Assembly (NCBI GenBank): GCA_902561015.1 | Contig: CACENB010000003.1 | Location: 1-64,000, forward strand | DNA length: 64,000 nt | Origin: an uncultured Pelagibacteraceae bacterium | GTDB lineage: Bacteria; Pseudomonadota; Alphaproteobacteria; Pelagibacterales; Pelagibacteraceae | Direction: 5' to 3' | Part shown: positions 50,388 through 59,185 of the stretch, piece by piece | Layout of the letters: each line of letters starts with the position of its first letter | Numbering within the stretch: the first letter of the stretch is position 1 | Made by a program: the position numbers and the translations under genes | Notes under the pieces: model-generated | The model's database searches: none | Told to the model about the DNA's origin: nothing | The model's input: only the letters and a program-made list of their open reading frames with translations

Positions 50388-51365
50388 ATGGAAGTTAAAC
50401 AAATAGATTTTTCAAAAACACTCTCAGAGGATCAAGTTTATAATTGTATTCTACAAAATTATGAAGCCCTAGGTACGGATTGGATAACGCATCAGTGGAA
50501 TTGGATTAATGGAATCTACAAGTCTTTTCAAGATCACATAAAATTTTTAATAATAATTTCTCTAGTTGAAAAAACTTTAAATTTCTATCATCAAGTTAAT
50601 ATTACACAAAATTATGACCAATATTATGCAAAAGATAATTTAAAAATAGATAAGTTTAGTATCTCAGAATTATGTGAAAAACTTAATTTACCTAAGGAAA
50701 CTGTAAGACGTAAAGTTTTAGAATTAGAAAAATTAGGTGTTATCAAGAGAAAAAAAAAACAAGTTGAAATTGATGGATCTGCTTATGTATATGTTAAACC
50801 ACAAAATCAAATACCACTAACTGCTAAATATCTTGCTAGAGTAGGAGAGCTTTTAAATAAAGAAAAAATATACGATAAAAAAATCGACAAGAATAGTTTA
50901 GAAAAATTAATAAAAAAAAATTTTACATTATGTTGGAGATGGTATTATAGAATGCAAATTCCATGGATTATTGGTTATCAAAAAATGTTTAATGACTTAA
51001 CGACTGTTCATGTCATAGGAACAATTATGATGCATCAAGCATTAAATACAAAAACATTTCCAAGAGACTTCTCTATAAATAGAGATAACAGACATTTTGT
51101 TGATAATACATTTACTAATCCTCTTCAATTAACTAAACCAGGTTTAAGTGCTATGTCTATTTCAGAAATGACAAATATTCCAAGAGCAACAGTTATAAGA
51201 AAATGTAAATTTTTAATTAAAAAAGGAAATTTAAAAGTTAATGATAAAAAACAATATTTTCTTACAGGAAATAACAGAGACCAGATACTTAATTATCAAT
51301 TAGATTTTTTTAAGAAAAAATCAAAATTTATAACAAGAATTTTAAATTTAATTGCAATTTCATAA
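50388..51365 (+). CDS. putative transcriptional regulator with two winged-HTH segments
   Basis: ORF 325 aa; SISELCEKLNLPKETVRRKVLELEKLGVIKR and SISEMTNIPRATVIRKCKFLIKKGNLKVNDKKQYFLT. Confidence 0.65.
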   Translation: MEVKQIDFSKTLSEDQVYNCILQNYEALGTDWITHQWNWINGIYKSFQDHIKFLIIISLVEKTLNFYHQVNITQNYDQYYAKDNLKIDKFSISELCEKLNLPKETVRRKVLELEKLGVIKRKKKQVEIDGSAYVYVKPQNQIPLTAKYLARVGELLNKEKIYDKKIDKNSLEKLIKKNFTLCWRWYYRMQIPWIIGYQKMFNDLTTVHVIGTIMMHQALNTKTFPRDFSINRDNRHFVDNTFTNPLQLTKPGLSAMSISEMTNIPRATVIRKCKFLIKKGNLKVNDKKQYFLTGNNRDQILNYQLDFFKKKSKFITRILNLIAIS

Positions 51366-51409
51366 AACTTAAATAAGTTATATTTGTTAAACTATTTTAC
51401 AGAGGGGTC

Positions 51410-52261
51410 ATGGAGATAGTTACAAAAATAGCACCTATCATACTCGCATTAATAATGTTGGGTTTAGGTTTGGGTTTAAAATTTGAAGATTTTACGAGAG
51501 TATTAAAAACTCCAAAAGATTTTTTTGTAGGTTTTTTTTCTCAATTAATTATTCTTCCATTAATTGCTTACTTATTAATTATTATTTTAAAAGTACCACC
51601 TGAAATGGCTATTGGAGTTATGATAATTGCTGCTGCACCAGGTGGAGTTACATCGAATATATTAACAAAATTTGCTAATGGAGATGTTGCTTTATCTATT
51701 ACTTTAACAGCTATAATAAGTTTAATTTCTATTATTACCGTTCCTCTTATAGTTTTTACATCTGCTGATCTATTTGAAATTACAAATATTTCTCAAAATA
51801 TTTCAATGACTGGTATAGCGCTAAAAATGTTTTTAGTTGTAACTGTTCCAGTAATCTTAGGGATGATTATAAGAAAATTTGCTGAAAATTTTGTAAATTC
51901 GAAAATTCAAATATTTGAAAAACTCAACATGATATTATTTGTTATTTTTTTTATAGCTGCGTTTTATGAAGAAAGAGAAAGTTTTATAGATTTTCTAATA
52001 CAGGCAGGTTTCATTACTTTTATTCTAAATATAACAATGATGATTGTGGCTTATTACCTTGGTAAAACTTTTACCTCAGGAATAAAACAACAAAAATGTA
52101 TTGCTTTAGAATGTGGATTACAAAATGGTACTTTAGCAATATTTGTTTCTACACAAATATTCGGTACAGATATAGTCTACATAACTCCAACAGCTTCATA
52201 CGCTTTGATTATGTACATCACTGGCTTTATATTTGTTTTTCTTTTAAAAAATAAGGTTTAA
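51410..52261 (+). CDS. bile acid:Na+ symporter (BASS) family transporter
   Basis: ORF 283 aa; AIGVMIIAAAPGGVTSNILTKFANGDVALSITLTA, ALECGLQNGTLAIFV. Confidence 0.88.
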   Translation: MEIVTKIAPIILALIMLGLGLGLKFEDFTRVLKTPKDFFVGFFSQLIILPLIAYLLIIILKVPPEMAIGVMIIAAAPGGVTSNILTKFANGDVALSITLTAIISLISIITVPLIVFTSADLFEITNISQNISMTGIALKMFLVVTVPVILGMIIRKFAENFVNSKIQIFEKLNMILFVIFFIAAFYEERESFIDFLIQAGFITFILNITMMIVAYYLGKTFTSGIKQQKCIALECGLQNGTLAIFVSTQIFGTDIVYITPTASYALIMYITGFIFVFLLKNKV

Positions 52262-54702
52262 TTTGTCTTAAAATTGGTCTGTTTTAATGGTTTATTAATC
52301 AATTCAATTTCGTATTTCCTTTTCTCAACCTCGATAAATAATTTACTATCTCTCAATTTTTCATTGGAAAAATCGTTTTTGATGTAACCAAAAGTCAGAT
52401 TTTTCTTAAAGTTAAAAGAGTAATTTCCTGAAGTTGATCTACCTATTATCTTATCTTCTAAATAAATAGGCTCATCATGAAGTAATAGTGGTTCTCCAGG
52501 TTTACTATCTTTTAAGGTAAACATAGCAAATCTTGTTTTGATCTTCTTATTATTAATTTTTTCAAGAGCTGACTTACCAATAAAATCTATATTTTTTTTA
52601 TTACTGATTGTAAAAGATAATCCTGCTTGATATTGATTTTCCTCAGGTGAAATATCGTGTCCCCAATGTAGAAAGCCACTCTCCATTCGCATAATATCCA
52701 TTGCGTGCATACCACAATTTGAAAGATTAAAATTTTTACCTTTTTCTATAATTAATTCATAAATATTTTTCGCATCTTTGGCTTCAACGTAAAGTTCATA
52801 TCCTAACTCCCCAACATAAGACAATCTCTGTATCCAAATTTTAATATCCTCGATTGAAATAAATTTTGCTGTTCCAAATTTGAAATTTTCATTATCAAAA
52901 TTATCTTTACTTAATGAACTTAATAGATTTCTGCTTTTGGGTCCAAATAAACCAAAAACACAATAATCATCAGTTACATCTTTCAATTCAATATCTTTAT
53001 TTAAATGTTTTTTGATGTGATGTTTGTCTCTTTCTCTTGTTGCGGCAGAACTAATTATTCTAAAATGGTTTTCATCTACCGCCACTATGGTTAAATCAGT
53101 CTCAATACCTCCATCTGAGTTTAACATATGAGTATAGGTACATTTACCAACTTCTTTTTTAATATTTGCAGTACAAATTCTTTGTAATTCTTGATGGGCT
53201 TTATCAGATTTTATTTCGAACTTTGAAAAAGGAGTTAGATCAAATAAACCAACATTTTTTATTGTATTACTTGTTTCATACTCAGCTGAAGGATACCAAC
53301 TTTGATAGTTATAACTATATTCATACTCCGCCTTTTCACCATCTAGTGCAAACCACATTGGTCTTTCATATCCACCAGAGACACCAAAACAGGCTCCAAA
53401 ACTTTTCAAATTATCATGATGTGGAAGTTTTTTTATATCTCGAGAAGTTTTGTGTTGTTTGAAGGGCCAATGCATTCCATACAAATCTCCCAATGACTCT
53501 GTAATCCTTTTTTTGATAAAACCTAATTCTGAATGAAACTTTTGAAATCTTTTTATATCATAACTAAAAATATCTTCATTAATATGACCAGTCATCAACC
53601 ACTCCGCTGTAACCTTACCAACTCCACCACCACTGCCAATTCCAATACTATTTAACCCACAACATACAAAAAAATTTTCAATTTCAGGTACCTCTCCTAA
53701 TAATGTGTTGGTGTCAGGAGTAAACGACTCTGGTCCAGAAAAAAATTTTCTAATTCCTGCGGTTTCTAGAATTGGAAATCTTTTAATTGCTGAAGCTAAA
53801 TAAGGTTCAAAATGTTCAAAATTTTCTTGAAACTCACCAAAGGAAAAATCTTCTGGAACTTTATTAGTTTTATTCCAGGCAGGAATTGAATTCCCTTCAA
53901 AAATTCCAACTAGTATTTTTCCTGCATCTTCTTTTATATAAGTTCGATTATCAAAATCTCTAACAACTGGTAATGTTTTAGATAAATTTTTAATTGGTTC
54001 AGTAATAATGTAAAAATGTTCTGCTGGATACAAGGGAATACTAACACCAGCTTTTTCTCCTATTTGCCTTGACCACATACCTGAGGCTAAAACAATATAT
54101 TCACATTCAATTTTTTGGCCTTTGACTTTAACTCCAGAAATTTTTCCATCTTTAGTTAAAATTTCTTCAACCGGTGACTTTTCAAAAATTTGTGCACCCT
54201 CCATTCTTGCTGCTTTAGCTAACATATGGGTAACACCTGAAGGATCTGCAGCACCATCACCTGGCATTAAAATTCCTCCTATAACTTCATCTGTATTGAT
54301 TATGGGATAATCTTTTCTGATTTGATCCTTATCTAAAATTCTTACATCGACATCATAAAGTTGTGCTGTGGTTGCTTGTCTTTGAAGTTCTTGCCATCTG
54401 CCTTTATGTTGAGCGATCGAAAGTGCTCCGTTTAATCTTAAACCTGCAGAATGATCAACTTTTTTTTCAAGCTCTTTATATAAATCTAAAGTATATTTTC
54501 TAATTTTTGTGACTGCTGCAGTTGGGCCTAATTGACTTACTAAACCTGCTGCATGCCAAGTTGTTCCTGACGTTAATTGATCTCTCTCTAAAAGAATTGT
54601 GTCTTTCCAACCAAATTTAGCTAAATGATAAGCTACAGAGCAACCTACTACTCCTCCTCCTATCACAACAACTTTTGTGCTACTTGGAAGTTTTTTTTCC
54701 AT
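52258..54702 (-). CDS. FAD-dependent dimethylglycine/sarcosine dehydrogenase-like protein with C-terminal GcvT domain
   Basis: ORF 814 aa; VVVIGGGVVGCSVAYHLAKFGWKDTILLERDQLTSGTTWHAAGL, C-terminal aminomethyltransferase-like half. Confidence 0.9.
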   Translation of the reverse strand: MEKKLPSSTKVVVIGGGVVGCSVAYHLAKFGWKDTILLERDQLTSGTTWHAAGLVSQLGPTAAVTKIRKYTLDLYKELEKKVDHSAGLRLNGALSIAQHKGRWQELQRQATTAQLYDVDVRILDKDQIRKDYPIINTDEVIGGILMPGDGAADPSGVTHMLAKAARMEGAQIFEKSPVEEILTKDGKISGVKVKGQKIECEYIVLASGMWSRQIGEKAGVSIPLYPAEHFYIITEPIKNLSKTLPVVRDFDNRTYIKEDAGKILVGIFEGNSIPAWNKTNKVPEDFSFGEFQENFEHFEPYLASAIKRFPILETAGIRKFFSGPESFTPDTNTLLGEVPEIENFFVCCGLNSIGIGSGGGVGKVTAEWLMTGHINEDIFSYDIKRFQKFHSELGFIKKRITESLGDLYGMHWPFKQHKTSRDIKKLPHHDNLKSFGACFGVSGGYERPMWFALDGEKAEYEYSYNYQSWYPSAEYETSNTIKNVGLFDLTPFSKFEIKSDKAHQELQRICTANIKKEVGKCTYTHMLNSDGGIETDLTIVAVDENHFRIISSAATRERDKHHIKKHLNKDIELKDVTDDYCVFGLFGPKSRNLLSSLSKDNFDNENFKFGTAKFISIEDIKIWIQRLSYVGELGYELYVEAKDAKNIYELIIEKGKNFNLSNCGMHAMDIMRMESGFLHWGHDISPEENQYQAGLSFTISNKKNIDFIGKSALEKINNKKIKTRFAMFTLKDSKPGEPLLLHDEPIYLEDKIIGRSTSGNYSFNFKKNLTFGYIKNDFSNEKLRDSKLFIEVEKRKYEIELINKPLKQTNFKTN

Positions 54703-54706
54703 CTAA

Positions 54707-55825
54707 TTAGTTATTGATTGCATCTCCTGGATTAACATATTCATGTCCAAAAACATCTGCAACCGCTTTATAAGTCACATGACCCTTGTGAACATTTAAT
54801 CCTGCTAGAAAGTTTTTATCTTCACCAAGAGCTTTTTGATAACCTTTGTTAGCTAATTTTATTAAATATGGAAGTGTTGCTTTATTTAATGCAATAGTCG
54901 AAGTTCTTGGAACTCCACCTGGCATATTAGCTACACAATAATGGACAACATTGTCTACTATAAAAGTTGGATCATTAAATGTTGTGGGTTTACTTGTTTC
55001 TACACATCCTCCTTGATCGATTGCAACATCAACAATTACAGAACCTCTTTTCATTAATTTAAGCATATCTTTAGTAACTAATTTTGGTGCCTCTGCTCCC
55101 GGGATTAAGACCCCACCTACTATTAAGTCTGCTTCAGCTACTAACCTTTTTAAATCTATTTTGTCACTTTGTTCTGGAATAATTTTGTCTCCAAACATTT
55201 CAACTAATTGTTTTAGTCTTGCTTCTGATTTATCGACAACATGAACTTTTGCTTTCATACCAGTTGCTATTGTTGCAGCATTTTCACCTACAACTCCTCC
55301 ACCTAAAATTAAAACATTTGCGGGCTCACCACCTGGAGCTCCTCCTAATAAAACTCCCCTACCTTTTTGATTTTTTTCTAGACAATGTGCTCCTGCTTGA
55401 ACTGACATACGTCCAGCTACAGCACTCATAGGTGCCAGCAAAGGAAGTCTTCCATTATCATCTGTAATAGTTTCGTAGGCAATATTAATACTTTTTGATT
55501 TTACCAAACCCTCTGTTAATTCCTTTGCGGCCGCTAAATGTAAGTAGGTATAAACAATTTGATTTTCCCTAATCATTTCAACCTCAACTTTTTGAGGTTC
55601 TTTAACTTTAACAATTATCTCAGCATCATTAAAAATATCACTAGCTTTTTCTATAATTTTTGCTCCAGCATTTTTGTACTGATCATTATCGAAACCTGCT
55701 TCAAAGCCTCCATTATTTTCAACTAAAACTTCATGACCCTCTGAAACCAAAGTTTTAACACTGTCAGGTGTCAGGCCAATTCTATTTTCTTGAGGTTTTA
55801 TTTCTTTAGGTACGCCAATTCTCAT
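54707..55825 (-). CDS. ald: alanine dehydrogenase
   Basis: ORF 372 aa; MRIGVPKEIKPQENRIGLTPDSVKTLVSEGHEVLVE, VLILGGGVVGENAA, VDVAIDQGGCVETSKPTT. Confidence 0.95.
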   Translation of the reverse strand: MRIGVPKEIKPQENRIGLTPDSVKTLVSEGHEVLVENNGGFEAGFDNDQYKNAGAKIIEKASDIFNDAEIIVKVKEPQKVEVEMIRENQIVYTYLHLAAAKELTEGLVKSKSINIAYETITDDNGRLPLLAPMSAVAGRMSVQAGAHCLEKNQKGRGVLLGGAPGGEPANVLILGGGVVGENAATIATGMKAKVHVVDKSEARLKQLVEMFGDKIIPEQSDKIDLKRLVAEADLIVGGVLIPGAEAPKLVTKDMLKLMKRGSVIVDVAIDQGGCVETSKPTTFNDPTFIVDNVVHYCVANMPGGVPRTSTIALNKATLPYLIKLANKGYQKALGEDKNFLAGLNVHKGHVTYKAVADVFGHEYVNPGDAINN

Positions 55826-55834
55826 TAACGAAAT

Positions 55835-57181
55835 TTAATTCTTTTTACTCTTTGCGTAATTAGTAATTCCAGTTCTTAGTTTTTCTATGATTTCATCAAT
55901 GTGTTTTTTTTCGCAGATAAACATTGGTGCTATAATTAAGCAATCGCCAGTCGCTTTGAAATTTACTCCTGCATCGTAACAATGTTTGAAAGTAGCTAAA
56001 CCAGCTTTACCAGGTCTACCATCGGTTTTAATATCTATACCACCCATCATTCCATAACCTCTAATATTATCCACTACATCGATGTCTTTTAGAGAAAATA
56101 GACCTTCTTGGAAATAAGGAGCAAGTTCTTTCGCTCTGTTAAAAATATCTTCTTTCTCAAAAATATCTTGAACAGCTAACGCTGCAGCTACTGAAACTGG
56201 AATTCCAGAGTATGTATAGCCATGAAATAATTCTATTACACCTTTTGGAGAATTATCCATCACTGCATCATAAATTTCTTCTTTACAAGCAACCACACCA
56301 AAAGGAACTATTCCATTAGTTGTTGCTTTTGCCATCGTCATTATATCAGGTGTCACACCAAATTCTTGAGCTCCAAAAGCTGAACCAGTTCTTCCCCAGC
56401 CCGTGATAACTTCATCAAAAATTAATAGTATTTTATGTTTGTCACAAAGTTCTCTTAGTCTTTGTAAATATCCAACTGGTGGCACTAACGTTCCTGTTGA
56501 ACCAGCAATAGGTTCAACGATACAAGCTGCGATGTTTTCAGATCCAAAATTAGTACAAATTCTCTCTAAGTCATTTGCAATCTCAGCTCCCGTTTCTGGT
56601 TGACCTGAAATAAATTTATGTTCATCTAAATGTGTGTGTCTCATATGAACAACACCTGGCATCAATACACTTGCATACGCTTTAACGTTATTGATCATAC
56701 CACCAACTGAGGTTGCTCCAATATTCATACCATGATAAGCACGTTCTCTACCTACAAATCTAAATCTTTGTCCCTCACCTCTTGCTTTGTGATATGCAAT
56801 ACTAATTTTTATTGCGGTTTCTACTGCAGTAGATCCACATATCGTATAAAAAATTTTATTTAAGTTTCCTGGTGTGTGTTTTGAAATTCTTGTTGCTAAT
56901 TCAAATGAACCACCAAATCCTTGTTGAAACGGCTGACAATAATCAAGAGTGTTTAATTGATTTGTTATTGCTTCGATAATTTCTTTTCTTCCATGTCCCA
57001 ATGGATTACAGAATAATCCTGAGCTTGCATCAATTTGTGTTTTGCCATGATGATTTTTTAAATAAACACCTTTTGCCTCAACAATCAATTTTGGATTTTC
57101 TTTAAAATCCTTATTAGATGTAAATGGCATCCAATGTTCATTGAGTGAATTAGGCACTGATGTTCTTTTTTCTGAGCTCAT
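55835..57181 (-). CDS. class III omega-aminotransferase (taurine/beta-alanine:pyruvate type)
   Basis: ORF 448 aa; LNEHWMPFTSNKDFKENPKLIVEAKGVYL, FDEVITGWGRTGSAFGAQEFGVTPDIMTMAKATTNG; next to ald and divergent from tauABC. Confidence 0.85.
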   Translation of the reverse strand: MSSEKRTSVPNSLNEHWMPFTSNKDFKENPKLIVEAKGVYLKNHHGKTQIDASSGLFCNPLGHGRKEIIEAITNQLNTLDYCQPFQQGFGGSFELATRISKHTPGNLNKIFYTICGSTAVETAIKISIAYHKARGEGQRFRFVGRERAYHGMNIGATSVGGMINNVKAYASVLMPGVVHMRHTHLDEHKFISGQPETGAEIANDLERICTNFGSENIAACIVEPIAGSTGTLVPPVGYLQRLRELCDKHKILLIFDEVITGWGRTGSAFGAQEFGVTPDIMTMAKATTNGIVPFGVVACKEEIYDAVMDNSPKGVIELFHGYTYSGIPVSVAAALAVQDIFEKEDIFNRAKELAPYFQEGLFSLKDIDVVDNIRGYGMMGGIDIKTDGRPGKAGLATFKHCYDAGVNFKATGDCLIIAPMFICEKKHIDEIIEKLRTGITNYAKSKKN

Positions 57182-57251
57182 AAATAAATTTAAAATGTTT
57201 AATAGTTAAATCCTTAGACTAATTAATAGAAATTAACCATCAAAATAATGT

Positions 57252-57268
57252 CACAACTTAAAGTTGTG
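57252..57268. promoter_or_regulatory. perfect palindrome CACAACTT-A-AAGTTGTG, candidate operator in the tpa/tauA divergent promoter region
   Basis: 8-bp arms, 1-bp centre, in the 174-bp intergenic region between divergent genes. Confidence 0.6.
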
Positions 57269-57355
57269 TAACTATAATGATCATTTTTTTGTTTTACATA
57301 TAGGTCAAATTAATCTTAAAATTGAAACATATAAATAAACAAAGAAGAGGCATAA

Positions 57356-58297
57356 ATGAAAAAAATAATTAGTTTTATTCTTGGATGTTTTGTAGCTCTA
57401 AATCTTTCAATATCAGTTGCTAATTCAGCAGCTAATGAGGTTAGAGTCGCATACTTCTTAGAGTGGCCAAGTCCAAATCTAGAGGACATGATGAAGAAAA
57501 ACTTCGCAAAAGCTCTAGGGGTTCCTGTAAAGTGGACTAACTTTACTAATGGTGGTGCTATGACTGATGCGATGTTAGCAGGAGATATTGATATTTCTTA
57601 TTCTCAAGGTTTAGTTCCATTTATTAACGCTGTAAAATCTAAAGCACCTATCAAATTAGTTGATATTGCAATGGAATACGGAATGGGAGGAACAACCTGT
57701 GTTACATCTAATGCATCTGGAATTACAAAAGCGAACGCAACTGAATTAGAAGGTAAAAAAGTTGCTGTTCCACTTGGAACAATGGCTGAATACGTTTTTG
57801 ATGAAAGTATGAAAGTTGTTGGAGCAGATAGAAAAAAAATGGATATCATTCAAATGGACCCTGAAGAAGGTGCTGCTGCTTTAGTAAGTGGTGATGTTGT
57901 AATGGCATGTTTGTTTGGTGGTAATTCTATTAAAGCTGCTGTTGCAGTTGGATCTAGATTACTAACAGTTCAAGAAGCTAGAGATGCAGGTATCCTAGGG
58001 ATTGATATTACTTCTGTAACTACAAAGTTTATGAAGGAAAATCCAGGAATGTTGAGAACTTTCATTGAAGTAACTCATGAAGCTAATGCAAGATATAGAG
58101 CCGGAAAAAGCGATATGAATGCAATGTCAAAAGCTTCAGAAATGAAAATTCCTGACATGAAAGAAACTTTAAGTGGTTTCAAATTTCTAACTCCAGAGGA
58201 AACAAAAAGTTCTATGGAAAGTGGAAATCTTGATGCATTCTTAAAAGGAATGGGAACACCAAGAGGAAACGTAGATACAAGTTTCTTACCTTTGTAA
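57356..58297 (+). CDS. tauA: taurine ABC transporter substrate-binding protein
   Basis: ORF 313 aa; signal peptide, VRVAYFLEWPSPNLEDM, GDIDISYSQGLVPFINAV. Confidence 0.92.
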   Translation: MKKIISFILGCFVALNLSISVANSAANEVRVAYFLEWPSPNLEDMMKKNFAKALGVPVKWTNFTNGGAMTDAMLAGDIDISYSQGLVPFINAVKSKAPIKLVDIAMEYGMGGTTCVTSNASGITKANATELEGKKVAVPLGTMAEYVFDESMKVVGADRKKMDIIQMDPEEGAAALVSGDVVMACLFGGNSIKAAVAVGSRLLTVQEARDAGILGIDITSVTTKFMKENPGMLRTFIEVTHEANARYRAGKSDMNAMSKASEMKIPDMKETLSGFKFLTPEETKSSMESGNLDAFLKGMGTPRGNVDTSFLPL

Positions 58298-58320
58298 TTT
58301 TAAGGTAATTAAAATTTAAA

Positions 58321-58359
58321 TAGGCGCCAATTTTTTATTAAATTGGTGCCTATTTTTTT
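58321..58359 (+). terminator. intrinsic terminator/attenuator between tauA and tauB
   Basis: 13-bp stem taggcgccaattt/aaattggtgccta (one G-U pair) followed by T7. Confidence 0.8.
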
Positions 58360-58387
58360 ACTATAAATTCTAATATAAAGTGAACAG

Positions 58388-59185
58388 ATGAGTGATCTAG
58401 TTTCTCAAAATCTTAATATGATTTTTAAAACTCCGAAAGGAGAAACTGTTCACGCTTTAAAAGATTTAAATTTTACTCTTAAAAAAGGAGAGCTTTTAAC
58501 AGTTCTTGGACCATCAGGTTGTGGAAAAACAACCTTATTAAATATTACCGCAGGATTTATTCGACCAACTTCCGGAAGTATTACTTTAAATAGTAAAGAG
58601 ATTGATGGACCAGGTGTAGAGAGAGGTATGGTTTTTCAGCAAGGTGCATTGTTCGAATGGTTAACGGTTGCTGAAAATGTCAACTTTGGATTAAGAATGA
58701 AAAAAAAAGATCCAATTGAAACTCAAAAAAAAGTTGATGAATGGTTAGAAATAGTTGGCTTAAAAGGTTTTGGTAATACTCCAACCTATCAACTTTCTGG
58801 TGGTATGCAGCAAAGAGTTGCTCTTGCAAGATGTTTGATTAATGATCCTGACCTAATTTTAATGGATGAACCTTTAGGAGCCCTTGATGCGTTAACAAGA
58901 GAAAAAATGCAGTCTCTAGTTTTAAAAATTTGGAAAGAGACAGGGAAAACAATTATTTTAATCACCCACTCAGTTGAAGAAGCTCTTTTACTTGGTGAAA
59001 GATTATATGTTATGGCGCCTCGACCAGGGCGAATTCATAAAGAATACAATCTTCCATTTGCCTCAATGGGACTGAAAGAAGATCTAAGAGAGATTAAAAA
59101 GAACAAAGATTTTTCTGCGAAACGTGAAGAAATATTAGAGATGATTTGGAATATGGAAGAAGAAATTATGGGGAAAGACAATTAA
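58388..59185 (+). CDS. tauB: taurine-type ABC transporter ATP-binding protein
   Basis: ORF 265 aa; LGPSGCGKTTLLNITAGF Walker A, YQLSGGMQQRVALARCL signature, LILMDEPLGALD Walker B. Confidence 0.93.
   Translation: MSDLVSQNLNMIFKTPKGETVHALKDLNFTLKKGELLTVLGPSGCGKTTLLNITAGFIRPTSGSITLNSKEIDGPGVERGMVFQQGALFEWLTVAENVNFGLRMKKKDPIETQKKVDEWLEIVGLKGFGNTPTYQLSGGMQQRVALARCLINDPDLILMDEPLGALDALTREKMQSLVLKIWKETGKTIILITHSVEEALLLGERLYVMAPRPGRIHKEYNLPFASMGLKEDLREIKKNKDFSAKREEILEMIWNMEEEIMGKDN

Noticed and set aside
55219-55431. 70-aa Leu/His/Gln-rich plus-strand ORF
   Set aside because: Antisense to ald; low-complexity shadow.
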